Shown: positions 15,136-28,110 of the stretch, piece after piece
How the letters are laid out: each line of letters opens with the position of its first letter
Position numbering within the stretch: position 1 is the first letter of the stretch
Position numbers and translations under genes: made by a program
NCBI GenBank assembly: GCA_039545295.1
Contig: BCIK01000006.1
Span: forward strand, 1 to 64,000
DNA length: 64,000 nt
Direction: 5' to 3'
Source of the DNA: Udeniomyces pyricola
Lineage: Eukaryota > Basidiomycota > Tremellomycetes > Cystofilobasidiales > Mrakiaceae
The notes under the pieces: model-generated
Told to the model about the DNA's origin: nothing
Databases searched by the model: none
The model's input: the letters and a program-made list of their open reading frames with translations, nothing else

Positions 15136-17637
15136 TCAAACAAACGCCTGGATGACCCCACCCGACCCCATCTTAGGTTTCCAAACGACTTGACTTTTCC
15201 AACCCCCGACACCTCCTTCCTTTCCTCCCATCATTTCCCCACTGACTTCGACCCTCGTCCCAAAACTCTCGTGGTCGTATCCACAATCGTCCACCGGACA
15301 ATGCCATGTATACTTCAACGGTGCCTCCCTTCGTCCGACATGTGTCCCTGATCCCAAACGCGTAGAAGACACCTTCTTGGATCGGGCTGGGTTCGGAGGA
15401 AGGTCGGTGGCGAACACAGGAGGGGAGGAAGCTATGGATTTGATGGTTTTGTTCGAGGACGAACGGGTGAGACGTCTGGAAGAACGTGGTGAGATGGTTG
15501 AGATAGAGGTAGAGATGATGGGTGGTGGTAGTGGTGGTGGGATGGTAGTTGGCATTGGTATCATCGACGATGAGGTTGCTGTTGAGGAAGCGGATGCGAA
15601 AGGTAGAACGGACATCGGATCGGTCATTTCCACCGACTGCACTAACGCGTCTCTTGATCCCACCGACGAAGGCATTGAAAGTGGTGGTGGTGGTGTTGGC
15701 GGTGGTGATGGTGGTGGAGCTGAAAGATGGTCTAGACACCATCCATCGATCAAATGACCGCATGCGAGGGCATAGATCTTGCGGTCTGGGGTCGAAGCGG
15801 AAAGGAGGAGTCGACGCGAGCAAGAAGCGCAGCCGAGGGTGTATGCTGGATCGGGATTGCGGTTCGGCCGTGGCTTGATCGTGATAGCAGGCGAAACAGG
15901 AGGAGAAGGGTGGTGAACTGAAAGTGAGGGGTCAGTCGTTAGAGGATGAGAGGAGGAAGAGGAAGAGCAAGGGGAAGAGATGGTGCTAGTAGAGGGAAGG
16001 GTCGAAGGGGATGGAACTGAACCGGAAGTCTCTTCGTGGGTCGACAGAAAGACGACTTGAGTGAACGTTCCATCGGCATTCGAAATTTGGATCCCCCCTT
16101 CATCATCGTCCGTATCATCATCCAAGCTGATGAGGACCTTTGGACCCGCATTAGGCTTCTTGACAGTTGATGCCCTTTGTTTCCCTTTGGGGTCCGCCCT
16201 TGATCGCCGCTTACTGCGGATCCCTCCTTTGCCATCGTCCTCACTCTCCGAAGAGTCTTCCACGAACCCACCGACTTCAAGCCCAAAATTACGAGTATAG
16301 CCTTTGCGAGATCGGGGAATTTCGGGTTCGTCGTATGCGCCAGCCAGTCGCCAAGCCTTCTCTATGTCATCCGAAGGAGGAAGACCGAATTGAGCGCCTA
16401 ATCCACCTCCATGACCCCCATTACCACCTCCGCCTAAGAACCCAAGGGGACCCTCCCAAAGCTGACCGAGTAGCCTCCGTCGAAGTCTGCCGAGGACGCC
16501 TTGTTCTTGACTTTGACGAGCGACCGCTTGACGGTAGAGATCGGCCATGCCCCCTTGAAGTCGACTCGGACCTCCTCCTCCCTCGACATCAAGCATATAG
16601 AGCTCGTCTTCGCCTGCTTCTTCTTCCTCCTCCTCCTCCTCTCGTTCTTCTTCTTCTTCTTCTTCCTCACTGTCGTCAAAGAAAACATGTCGACGCAATG
16701 CGTTGTCAGGCCAGCTTCTTTCTTCCTCTTCCTCTTCTTCCTGTTCTTCTTCTTCTTCCTCCTCCTCCCCTGCTTCTCCCTCAGAACCGCCCGTCCGATC
16801 TGCCAAACCACCACTCGGCCTCTCCAAATACCGACGATTCGCTTCGACCCTCGCCTCAAACCCACTTCTTCCCCTCCTACTACTGGTACTCCCACTGCTT
16901 CCGTTAGGGAGTTGGAAGTGAGGCGGGTTGTTCCGCGCGCTCAGCCGGCCGTAGTCGGACCGGGGAGGTAACGTCACGGGTGCTGCAGGTGGAGGTGTCG
17001 GATTGAGAAGACGAACGGATGAGAGTCGTTGATGTGTCGCAGCTTGACGACGAAATTCTGAAGGGATCGTTTTCCGACGAAGGGTTATATATATATAGAT
17101 GGTACAGATTTGGTGTTTGTTGATGGATTGGTACCAGAAAAACGGATCGAACGTGGCGAAATACACGGACGTTGATGGGTTGTGTTTTTTTTTTTTTTTT
17201 TTTTTTTTAGATACATAGTGGAGAAGCCATAGGAGTAAGTATGGTCGAGGACGAGTATATGTATATATATATTGGGGTGTATGCATGTGTGTGTGTGTGT
17301 GAGTGGGTGTTTGCTTACCTTCGAATTGATTGAGTGCGAACCCTCGACGTCTCGACCGGGGTCCTGTATCCCCTACGACCAAAACGCCTTCGATCTCATC
17401 ATCATCGTCTTCACTGCCAATTTCGATGGGTGCTGATGGGTGGTTGGACGAGGAGGAGGGGTCGGGAAGTTGACTGGTAGATGCGAGAGGTGGAGGAGGG
17501 GAATCGATCCGACGGCGGGTCCGAGGAGGAGGCGGATGTTCCGAAGTTTCCGCCGAGACGACGTCGGAGCGAGAGGAAGGAGAAGAGGAGCGACGACGGC
17601 GCTCAAGGCGAGGGGAGGACGAAGGAGGTGGTGTCAT
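15136..17637 (-). CDS. Acidic low-complexity protein with C-terminal RING-like zinc site
   Basis: Predicted 746 aa from two exons, 17637-17319 and 17057-15136 (2,241 nt); the 261-nt intron carries a homopolymer of 24 A on the sense strand. The N-terminus is Ser/Pro/Arg-rich and disordered. Around residues 200-270 lie several long Glu runs, then a Gly-rich segment. The C-terminus (about 510-700) has CASC, then CGHLIDGWCLDH, then, after some 150 Ser/Pro-rich residues, CPVDDCGYDH. The Cys/His order resembles fungal RING-type fingers (C-x2-C, C-x-H, C-x2-H, C-x4-C) often annotated as uncharacterised. A ubiquitin-ligase role is only inference. ATG at 17637 opens the frame; upstream is the 3' side of ALG6, same strand, 514 bp away. 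Confidence 0.75.
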   Translation of the reverse strand: MTPPPSSSPRLERRRRSSSPSSRSDVVSAETSEHPPPPRTRRRIDSPPPPLASTSQLPDPSSSSNHPSAPIEIGSEDDDDEIEGVLVVGDTGPRSRRRGFALNQFEGKQTPTHTHTHMHTPQYIYTYTRPRPYLLLWLLHYVSKKKKKKKKHNPSTSVYFATFDPFFWYQSINKHQICTIYIYITLRRKTIPSEFRRQAATHQRLSSVRLLNPTPPPAAPVTLPPRSDYGRLSARNNPPHFQLPNGSSGSTSSRRGRSGFEARVEANRRYLERPSGGLADRTGGSEGEAGEEEEEEEEQEEEEEEERSWPDNALRRHVFFDDSEEEEEEEEREEEEEEEEAGEDELYMLDVEGGGGPSRLQGGMADLYRQAVARQSQEQGVLGRLRRRLLGQLWEGPLGFLGGGGNGGHGGGLGAQFGLPPSDDIEKAWRLAGAYDEPEIPRSRKGYTRNFGLEVGGFVEDSSESEDDGKGGIRSKRRSRADPKGKQRASTVKKPNAGPKVLISLDDDTDDDEGGIQISNADGTFTQVVFLSTHEETSGSVPSPSTLPSTSTISSPCSSSSSSHPLTTDPSLSVHHPSPPVSPAITIKPRPNRNPDPAYTLGCASCSRRLLLSASTPDRKIYALACGHLIDGWCLDHLSAPPPSPPPTPPPPLSMPSSVGSRDALVQSVEMTDPMSVLPFASASSTATSSSMIPMPTTIPPPLPPPIISTSISTISPRSSRRLTRSSSNKTIKSIASSPPVFATDLPPNPARSKKVSSTRLGSGTHVGRREAPLKYTWHCPVDDCGYDHESFGTRVEVSGEMMGGKEGGVGGWKSQVVWKPKMGSGGVIQAFV

Positions 17638-18151
17638 GATACGTGAGAGGAGGTACGCGGCGGATGATGGAAGGTCGCGTAAGTGGATGGAAGGATAGAA
17701 GGACAGTTAATATGGTCAATGTCGAAGCCGAATGGACGGATGTCCGACGTCTGACGTCTGACAAGAAACGCCAACATCGTCATCATGACCAAATCGCGAT
17801 CACCTCGCGATATATCGGTCACGTCCTGTATTATAATATATACTATACGTATTCATGTCACAAACATCTCAAACAGTACAGCATCGTTCTCCACGAAAGA
17901 TTCAATTGTGACCCATGCCATTATGATCATCATCACCAAATCATGTGCTACTACATTGTACGCGCACTGTCGCACTAGTGCTGACACCAAGACGTCGACG
18001 CGTCATAATTGATCACTGCAGTCGTCCACTGATCAACCGATCGACAATCGATCCCACTCTGTGATTCCATCTCGTGCCATGCACGTCGTCGCCTTTCGAT
18101 CATCCAGAACGATCGAACGATGCTCATCCCAAAGCGTTTTATTTTTTACAC
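17638..18151. other. Intergenic, ALG6 3' side to RING-like gene 5' side
   Basis: A 514-bp spacer between two minus-strand genes; it should hold the ALG6 terminator and the promoter of the RING-like gene. I see TA-rich stretches near 17810-17850 and GATC-rich sequence near 18010-18060 but no clear named element. Confidence 0.45.
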
Positions 18152-21100
18152 TCATAATTCCAACCCCTTCGATCCCTCTTCCTTTACAACTCCCAACCCT
18201 TCTCTACTAGGAGACCGACTTTCATGGACACCAGCCGGACCCGACGTAGTCCCAACCTCTCCAAACCCACCCATCGCATACCCGATCTGCAAGCCCCTGA
18301 TGACGGACCTCCCGTATCCCGCGAGAAGGAAGACGATGAATGACACGCTGAGGTTGAGGACGGGATAGAGATCGGGTTTGGATGGGATCGGGAAGGGGAA
18401 AAGAAATTCAGATAGATGGATGAGAACAAGAGGAATGTAGGTCAACTTGGAACGTTGGAAAAAAGAGTCAGAGAAAGAGAGAGAGAGGGGGAGGAAAAGG
18501 GAGAGGAGGTCAGTGGTTGGGTTTCGTTATCAGTAACAAAAAAAAAAACAAGAGGTCGAAGGATTGATCCGAGATAACACCAAAAAAAGGACCCGAAACG
18601 AACGAGAGATACCCATCGCACGACGGGCATTGTCCGCATGCGTTTCAGGGATAGAGGGAAGCATGAAACGAGAGTGTTGAAGGCCCCCGAGAGGTAATTC
18701 CAGAGAAGGAGGCAGCAGAAATATTGAAGAGAGAGACCGTCTTTTTTCAAGAGGGGCCACATGCTGTCGTTCAAGAAGGAAAGCAGATGAAGCAGAATGG
18801 ATTGAAAACATGAGTCAAATAACACGAGTCAAAGACGCGCATGACGTCCACCGCCGTCAATTGCAGAGAGAGAAAGAAGTAGACGGGGGAGGGGGGGGGG
18901 GGGGAGGGGAGGGAGGAGAGGGGCAGAAAAAGAGAGGGTGACGCAAGAGATCCGAGAGAACCTACCTAAAGACTCCGACGTTCTGCAACAACGTATTCCA
19001 CTCCCCTTCGTATCCTTTCCCATCACCACCTCCACCCGCTCCGCTATCGGTGCCTTGCAATCCTTCAAGTAGGAACGTCCCCATCAACGGAATCAACACA
19101 CTCTTCTCATGGACCTGAAACGCAAACAGGAAAAAGCTCCACGCGCATCCTTCGACGAGGGTGGGGAGCTGGCGAGTTCGATCCGTGGCTCTTGGGAGAG
19201 TGTGTGAAATATACAGGAAAGGGAGGATGGTTGGGAGGAGAGAGAGGAGGGTGAGGAGGAGAGAGAGCGATGGCAGATACGGATTGATAGTGGGAGAAGT
19301 GTAAAGGGGTCGGAGGATGGGTGTCGTAAAGCACTGAGAACAGAAGACAACACGTAGGCATTAGCAAGGAAAAGAAAACCCACGAGAAAAAAAAAACAGA
19401 GACAATCACTGTCCAAAATGGACCTCAACATACCCAGAAATTGGCGACTTTATCCTCAAAGATGCCCCTTGCAAAAGGAAACATGCGATGGACAACCTGT
19501 GCGATCTGGGAGGGTGACTGGAGAAAGGGTAGGAATGCGAAGATGAAGGAGATGGATGTCGATAATGCGAGTTTGATAAAAAGGCGGGAGCTGGAGGGTT
19601 TTAGGCATGGGTAGAGATATGAAGAGAGGGATCGTGATGCCCGCGTAAAGGGGGAATAATTTGCAAGCAATGCATATCAGCTTTGATAGAACGATACGTA
19701 TCTTGGTGATTTAGATCACTCAAAGAGATAGCAAGAAAGTCAACACACTCATGAGACTCGGGATGACAAAAGATGGAGAGATACTAACCCATCTTGCATG
19801 CCCAAGCTCCAGCATTTCCCAATCAACCAAACCCCAACGGCCGGTGCAAAGTACAATGCCATCTGCTTGAACGCCAGTGCGCCGACGAAAGCGACGCACG
19901 CGAGACCGTCGCAATCGCCTTGACGTAGGAGGACAAATGTCCAAAGCGAGAGACCGAGCATGATGCTGTTGAATTGATAGTGACCGTTGTCGATGAGGAT
20001 GAGTGCCGGTTGTAGCAGAGTGAGCAAGAAGGCGGATTGCTAGATGTGTGATGGGAAGGTATACAAAGAGGTAGAGACCGATGAATCCCAGGCAGTCGAT
20101 TGTAAGCGTTTCTCTCTCTCAAGTGTGCTGATGACGTCGATCGTCAGGGTGTGTAAAGCTCGCACCTTCAGCCGTCTTCCATCCATCCCATGCTTGCCCC
20201 AGCTGACCCAAGCCCAGACAGCACTCCACCAAACAAGCATTTCCCAAACAAGTACGCATCCTCGCATATACGCCTTTAGACCGGGCTCCTCCGCGCCCCG
20301 AGAGGAATCAAGAGCAAACCACGCTGGATCTAGAGCTGACCCAACGATACCGCAGATGTAAGAATGGTAAGCTGTCAAAGGTGGATCTGTTTGAGGCGGA
20401 CATACATGCCGACATGGAAAGGGCGAGTTGAGGATGAGGCATGGGTTAGACATCAGCAATCGTGGCCTGGGGCAACAACGGTAGCAGCAATTGGCACCAA
20501 CGCAAATTGGATGGTTTGGAGAAGGATAGCTCGTACGTACAATCCAATCCCCAATAAGACAGATCATAAAAGTACCACCTCGTCAGGGGGAGATGCTGCG
20601 TAATCTCCATCCAATGGCGTTGGGCTTCAAAGTCTCCGTACATTGGCGGGTTGCCGGCACCTAAGTACATGTGACGTGAGTATTTGAACAACAAGGTTGA
20701 GAGATGAGTATGTTTGTTCGAAAGCAAAGCAATTCGAAGGGTGAAGGGGTTGAGCAGCAGGAGCAAAGAGAAGATATAGCGATTGCGTATTGATTTCAAG
20801 ACACATACCGCTGTACCCTGCCAAGCCGACAGCCCACTTGATCAGTCCGACTACCATCAAGCCAACGACGGGCGTCCAAGGTCGAGCTCCACTGTGTGCC
20901 ATCCATGAGACCCATCGACGGACGGGAGAGTCCGAGAAAGCGGTTGGTGCCTGCTTGCGTCTTGAGTCGGCCTTTGAGCGAGTTGACCGACGGGACCGAT
21001 GGGAGGATGTGATAGAGGCTGGGGATGGAGGATACAAATTGGGCAGGGGGTTTGATAGGTCGCTAAGAAGGTGATGCCAGAGGGAATAGGGTGAGCGTGA

Positions 21101-21255
21101 GTGATTTGGCTGGACGAGCACAAGGGGAGTTACCTGAGACCGGACCTATAGAGGTGGGTCGACCCTTGTGTCGGTCTCCGATGGGTTGGAATCGGACTGA
21201 GGATGGAACTGGTCGACGATGAGAAGCCATTCGGAGGGGGAACAGGGGTGGTCAT
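18152..21255 (-). CDS. ALG6: ALG6, dolichyl-P-Glc:Man9GlcNAc2-PP-dolichol alpha-1,3-glucosyltransferase
   Basis: Predicted 645-aa multi-pass ER membrane enzyme that adds the first glucose to the lipid-linked N-glycan precursor. Exons (minus): 21255-21134, 21062-20809, 20660-20541, 20386-20166, 20039-19789, 19590-19434, 19333-18966, 18763-18613, 18445-18152 (1,938 nt). Diagnostic motifs: PPMYGDFEAQRHWMEIT, WYFYDLSYWGLDYPPLTAYH, SSRG, LILIDNGHYQFNS, RMFPFARGIFEDKVANFW, FQVHEKSVLIP and FSMWPLLKKDGL. The combination is that of ALG6 rather than ALG8. It is longer than yeast Alg6 (544 aa) because of a disordered N-terminal head and a C-terminal tail after the last hydrophobic segment. ATG 21255 is the first real ATG; an apparent longer frame begins at TTG. 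The 5' end faces CDC11/NUD1. Confidence 0.94.
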
Positions 21256-21752
21256 GCCGAATGCAAAAGGGGGAAACGAAATGGAAAGGATGGGGTGCGG
21301 TGAAGGAAGCAACCGAAGATGCCGGAGGGGTCGAAAGAGATGATCAATGATCCTTCCTGATCAAGAGACGATGGAGCACCGGCGCACCGGTCGTTGGGAG
21401 TTGAGCCAGGTTAGGTGACTGGTTAATGGATAATGGATAATGGATAATGGTTGACGCGCGCGTTGTCTTTTCGTCTGCTGATGGATGATCTGCTGGGCGC
21501 TGGGCTGGACGTTGGATCGCGTTGGAACCCAGTCGCGTCGAATGATGATCGGCAGTTGACGTTGTTGACTTGTCGTTGACTTCGCACATTGACTTTCGCT
21601 CCAACTCAATCATCATCCATCATCGATTGGACCTACACATATCTCTAATCTGTCCTCACCACCACTTTCTCTATTCCTTCATCAACCCTTCAACCATCCG
21701 CTCTCGCTCATTCACTCGTCCATCCCAACCCTCCGTCACCATCCCAACCCAC
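21256..21752. promoter_or_regulatory. Divergent promoter region between ALG6 and CDC11/NUD1
   Basis: A 497-bp spacer between start codons facing apart. It contains nearly four tandem copies of TAATGGA (21424-21450). A pyrimidine-rich stretch (21650-21750) precedes the CDC11/NUD1 start. No TATA box recognised. Confidence 0.5.
21424..21450 (+). repeat. TAATGGA tandem repeat in the ALG6-CDC11 promoter
   Basis: Three complete and one near-complete copies of a 7-bp unit between two divergent start codons. A heptamer array in a shared promoter could be a multi-site protein-binding element, or just a microsatellite. Confidence 0.8.
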
Positions 21753-24700
21753 ATGGCGACGCCCGCTGCCGCTCGGCCATCCTGGATGTCCGACTTCTCC
21801 GAGCTAGACGAGGAATGGCCTCCCTCTCCTTCACCCCCTCCTGACGACCGCGTCTCCAGCTCGACCGCCCAGCAGGTGTCCAGCCCAAGCTCCAACTCCC
21901 AGCTCAACTCGATCACCATCCCTCGACGCGTCGGTACGGGATCTACTCGCTCTCTCGACTTCCGCCAAGCCGCCTCAGGAGGAACCCTCGCTCGCGTAGA
22001 CCAGCACCAACCGCCTAACCAGCCCAGCTCCCCAGTCCAACCTTCGTCCATCCGCTCAGCTCGAGTACCCTCTCCACCGAGTCCGACTATTGCTCTTGCG
22101 ACGGGTACTGTCATCGTCCGGGAGGACATGCCCAAAGACAGCGGCAACATCCGCAATCCCTTTACGCCGTCCAAAGCCAAGGGAAGTGGCGTTGCCGGGG
22201 AGGGCATCATGAAGGACTTTTTCTCCCCTCTGGCGCTCGAAGCTATGTTTGATCCACCATCACCACCAATAACCTCGTCCGCAGGAGGGGCACCACCAGA
22301 CGGAGCGCGGAATAATTCCCATAGTTCCATGGACAAAAGCTTGCCAGCTCACCCGTCCCTTCTTGCTTCTCCGGACGCGTCCATGGCTCCATCTTCTCGA
22401 CCGCATCTATCTGCCGACGATCAATCCCTTTCTTCATCACGAGATGTTGAGTACTCAAGTGCTCGTAACGACTCAACGGCCTTCGCCACTCGTGTTGCCT
22501 CGCCAGCACCTTCACCCTCACCTTGCCCCCCATCGTCACGCCCTCAATACTCTCACCAACAACTCCATGTGCCTCCCCGTCCTTCGAGACTCGCAACCGC
22601 ATTCACGCCCGAAGACCTGACCGCCTCGACCATCACTACACACGAGAATGATGAGGAGCATAGCAGCAGCACTAATTCCAAGGCTGAGCAACCTAGCGAC
22701 GAGAGCCGACGCGAAGACACACAATCACCCCCTGTACAACCCCCGTCATCCACCCACAACCATTACTCTCAACATCCATCGTCGAGGCGACAGGATCGAT
22801 CTCAATCGGAGGATGTCATCGTTGAGTCTGATATTCCCAACCTCGGTCTGTTCAATGGTCGCAGACACTCGCAGGCGTTCGAATTCTCTTGCCCTGCTCC
22901 CCCTCCCCCTGCTCCTTGCTCTCCCAGCCCCGACTCGCGCCATTTCTCCCTCTCACACTCTACAGCCCGACATGCATCCATGGAATCTCAGCCAAGTTCC
23001 GATTTTGCGGAGGATCCGGCTCGCTACGAGGATGGCGAAGAAGTCGATCCCCCTCGACCTACAACTACCAACGCTCAGCACCAGCCCTCCATGCCTTCGA
23101 CAGCGCCCCATCAAACCGCCCAATCCGGACCTAAGAAAATCAGTCTGTTCCAGCCACAGTTTGACACCTTCACCCGCGACTTCATGTCTGCCATGGTCGA
23201 TGATATCCAGGGGTCCTCCTCCACGTCTTCTTCACCCTCGTCCTCTGCGACGTCTTCCCTTGGCGCTCCGACTGTTCTGCGTAGATCGACAGTCCCAGGC
23301 GACGTGAGCCCTGCTCACACTGACACCAGTACGACCTCGGACGATGTTGACCTGCCCTTCCGAAGCTCCAAACGGATCAAACTCAGCCCCGTCCCTGGAT
23401 CCCTTCCCTTGGGGCGGTCCGGTTCGAACCGCATCGTCAGTACCGGAGGATCCAGTACCGGTACCAGTGACGCGAGCGAGTTTGAGCGGGAGAGAGAGCG
23501 AGAGCGTCTGAAGAGAGGTCAAACCAAGAGTTATGGAGGCACGGGCAGCACGATGACCTCTGGAGGTGGGACGGGCAGAAGCGGTCTGAGCGGTAGCAGC
23601 CATGGAGATGAGTGGGGTAGCGGTGGAAAGCATGCTGCGAGAGATTGGGAGCTAGAAGCGGAGGAGATGATGCGCAAGGTCAAACAGCTCGGGCTGGGGA
23701 GGTCGAATACGAGAGCCAATCTGTTGGGTGCAAAGATGACGGCGGGTGGAGGTGGATGGGGTAGAGGGGCAAGCATGAGCTTCAGCGGAGAGGGAGACGA
23801 GGACGGATCGGACCAGAGTACAGCGGAGGATGACGATGCTGGAGGGACCGTGAGGAGACGACCGATCGAGGCGGAACAGGCCAGGGATGATGCTGGTGAG
23901 ACAAATCTCTCGTCCTTCTCTGTTTCAACGAGGATGCAAAGCGATAATTTCTAACATGTGGATCACGTCCTGTGCTGGGTTTGTTTTCTCACGTGTCTTT
24001 CTTGCTTGATAGCCTCCCCGCTTTCTCTTCCTCCGACCCCGCCTCTCAAGACCCAACCAACTCTACCCCAACCCGCTCCTTCTCACGTCTCGGTTCCTGC
24101 CTCAAACCCTTCCCGCCAATCGGCCTACATCCAAGCGGCCGCTGGCTTACTGTCCCGTCTCCCGTCCAAGCTCGATACCTCAGAAGACGAAACAACATCC
24201 GCTGCCGCATATGATACCGCCGGCTCGCGTCAATCGTCTGTCTCCACGAGAACAAGCTCTCTGAATGACCATCGTCTTCAGCAGCGACAGCAACATCGAG
24301 GCGATGCATTCGATGAGGGCAGTGCACCGACAGAGGGTCTGGGTGAGAAAGGTAGCTTCCAAGAGCTTCGAGAGAGGAAGCAGAGTCCCAGAAAACTGCT
24401 TCGACGGATCAGTGCAGCAGACCAAGTCGAAAGAGAGCTGATCCTCGAAGGAGACGTGTCGATGGTAAAGGAAGAGGTCGAGTCGGAGGAACAGACGGAC
24501 AAAGGGAAAGTGTCAAGCAACCAGGTGAGTGGTAACAGACGCGACTTGTTCATGTTTTGCAACGAAAGACGAAGAATAAGAAGAAGAAAACGATTCAGGA
24601 TGCTGATTCTGTTTGTATCATGGCGTTCATATTTCTTTTACCCTGGCAGCCACTGGACAAAGGGTCGGACCTGGCCCCTCTGGCCCTACGGTCGTCTGAT

Positions 24701-27700
24701 CTCGCACACTACCGACCCGGCAAAGGATTTGTTCCCTCCCGACCGACCTCTCAACACACCACTCGTTCATCAGCAGGGACAACAACTTCATCAAGTTCCC
24801 ATGGCGATCGTTTCGCAGCGACGACTTCGTTACCCCACCGAGCCCTCGCTACTATCGAGAGTGGGGAATCGCTTCACTTTGCTTCTCAATCTCACCCCCA
24901 CCCGCCTGCGTCACCTCCTGCCTCCGTCGGTCGTTCAACGTTGCCACCACCTCCCGAAGACCTCAATCGATACGTCTCTTCAGCGACTGTTTTGTCAACT
25001 GTAGGGGTCTCGACGATCTCGTCGTCGTCCTTTGTCAAACACGCCGGTCGACCACCTCGAAACACCGGTGGCAAAGGCATGATCTCCATCCCTCTAGCAG
25101 AGACAGAGACGCCGAGGATCATTGGCCGAATGGAATATGACCAGGTCGAGATGAGGTGGGTCAAGACGAGGAGGATACCAGAAGATGGGGAGACAAAGGG
25201 AGAGAACGGTACATGGAAGAGTGAGGAGGATGACCCGTTCCGAGACATGGACAGTACGCGGGGAGGAAGCGACGCGGGCCATGGTACGTTGGAAAAACGG
25301 TCGAAGGAGCACAGTCCACGGCCTCCTAGGGAGGTCGCGCAAGATGAACGTGTGAGGGAAGAGGACGATTCGGACGCTTCGTCAGAGGAGAACTCTCTCT
25401 TGGAACGACCCAGCCCGCCTCCTACCAACCCCACTCATTCGCACGGCCAAGAGCAAGAAGACGATGACGAAGATGTCACTCAAACGACCTCGTCTCTTCG
25501 CTCGTTCCAACTCCCTTCCTCTCGATCCGTGACGCCACCTCCTGGCACCTCTACTTCAACACTACCACTTACCAACCCCATCCATCCACCTATCAGTCTT
25601 CCACACCTTCCTCATCTTCCTCACTCGGCCCCTCCCGCGATTGTCCCCTCATCCACTTTCACCGCTACAACTCCCCTACCATCTTCACGTCATCGCACTT
25701 CTCACATCGCGACTACAGGGCCGTCATCGGGAACCCCCCATCTCCGACCGTTCGCGACGCCCGTTTCGGTCCTCAAGAAACGCTCGCCTGCCCTCGTCGC
25801 GACGGGGTACGATCAGACGCAAACGGGGAGTCCCGGGAACGGGGAAGTGATGACTCCCCATCCACGAAGCGTCAGTTTCTCCGACGGGAGGAAACAAGGC
25901 AAGATGATCGATTTGGAGATGGATCGGTTGGGAGAGGATGGGCGAAAGAAGCGGCCTGGGTTGTTCGATGAGACGATGGCGACGACGGCTGGGACAACGG
26001 CGGGGGGAGGATTAGGGGAAGGGGAGCGAAGTGTGTTTTTGCCGAGTGTTCGGACGGCTAGGATTCAGAACTTGCTGAAAGAGTTTGAGGAGGGTGCAAC
26101 GGAGTTGTCGATGGATGGTAAGGGTGAGTTTCGATGATGACAAAGAGAGAAGAAAATGGCTGGATATCGAAAATTGGGAAGCTTGTATTAACGCAGTGTT
26201 CTCCTTTCCTTTTGGTCTTGTTGGTGATTTCTCTCATCCTTTCTCGTTGATCGCCCGATATCCTTTTTTCTTTCTGCTTGAAAGGTGACGGGACTCCTTC
26301 CAAGACCTCCCTTCGTCCCTCCGACTCTCAGCCTCAACTCCTCTCCTCTCCTACTCGCTCCGAAGCGTCTTCTACCTCCTCCTCCAGCACAACTACACCC
26401 GATCTTACTATGAGCCCTCCACCTACTCATCCTACCCACAAGACCTCCACTTCCTTCCATTACTCCACCCGTCGACCCGTCCATGCCGGGGACGCGACAT
26501 TCCTCACGGAATGCTCGTTCGGCGTCGCACGCGATCATCTCGTCGAACTCATCACGAGCGTCCATCCTTGGGTCGTCAATTGGCAAGACTTGGAGGTGGT
26601 CGATTTGGAAGGAAAGAAAGCGGGGAGCGTCGCGAGGTTAAAAGAGTTTTTACCAAGGCTGAAAGAAGCTAACTTGTAAGTCGATCAGGCCTTTTTTTTT
26701 ACCTTCCCGTTTACGTTCACGAGTTCGACGACATGGGATGGTTTTTTTTTTCTTTTCTTTTTGTTTTAGGGTGAGTTTACTTAGGCTGTTTTCTTTTTTG
26801 GGACCTTGATGATGTCCAGGAACGGAAACGATCTTGATTACCTCAGTGGTCTTCCGACGTCGGTCGAGATCCTTCATGTCGCATTCAATCGGTACGGAGC
26901 CATTCCTTCTTTCTCTCGTTGCATCGTTCAGCTTTCAACGCTCGGAGTTGGACCAGGAGGGAAAGAAAAAAAAAAGACCTGGTCGACTGACGTTCGTTTT
27001 TGGGGCGAAACAAACTTTGACGATTGTTCTGGATTCTTGGGTTCGTTGTTTTGCAGAATCACGGCCTTGACGGCCGTCGCTCATCTACCAAACTTGACCG
27101 TTCTGGACTTGAGCCATAATCAGCTCGAAGCTGTCGACTGTTCGTCACCTATCAATCCGTCTTTGTGTCTCTAGCGGAGCAATATCCCTTTTCGGAGGGT
27201 TCGTGACTGACAATATCTTCTCATTACGTACGGTCCATGCCCTTTCTGTTTCTGTTTCTCTTTTTTTTCTCTTCTTCTTCTAGCCCTGAGCTGCTTGCAT
27301 CGACTCCGTCAACTCAAGATCGATAACAACGCCGTTTCGGACCTCTCGCCGTTGTTTGAACTCCACCATCTCGTCACCCTCTCGGCTTCGGGCAACGTCA
27401 TGGAATCGCTCGATTTAGAGTCGGCCCATTGGTATGATGTCCTATCGTTCACAACATCGCGTCGGAGGCGCAAACATAATCTGACACTCTTTTCTTCTCT
27501 ATTCTTGATCGATTGATCTGGTTCATTTTCTGGGGGTTTTTTTTTCTTTTCTTTCTGTTTAAGGCCAAATCTTGAAACTCTCGACGTCAGTCGCAACCAT
27601 CTTCGGACGGTCACTTCGATCCAACGATTGACGTCCCTTTCGTTCCTCACCCTAGGTAAGCCTATATCTTTTCTTCTTGCTTTTTTCCCCAGCCGAGATC

Positions 27701-28070
27701 GATTGAGTTCTGGGAGGCACAATACGGAGCGCCTAAACCCATACGCTTCTCCTCTCTTGCTTCATCTTTTCTCTAATTCTCCTCAACCTTGATCTTCGCA
27801 TGTCTCCTCTCTCTCTCTCTCTCCATCCAGAACACAACCAACTCACCCGTTTCACATCATCGTCTCCGTCACTCACGCTCCGAACACTTCGAGTCTCGTT
27901 CAACCGGCTCTCGACGCTCGACGTCGGTCGTGATTTCCCGGGCCTTCGTACGCTCTACGCCGATGAGAACCGGTTGGGGGAGATCAACCATCCGGGAGGG
28001 AATCGGTTGAGGATTGAGAGGTTGAGTTTGAGGAGCCAAGGTGGATCGAATGGGCTGTGAGTATTGTTCT

Positions 28071-28110
<40 letters not shown>

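Noticed and set aside
16434..16971. Frames opposite and out of phase within the RING-like gene
   Set aside because: They are reflections of the GAG/GAA repeats coding for Glu runs.
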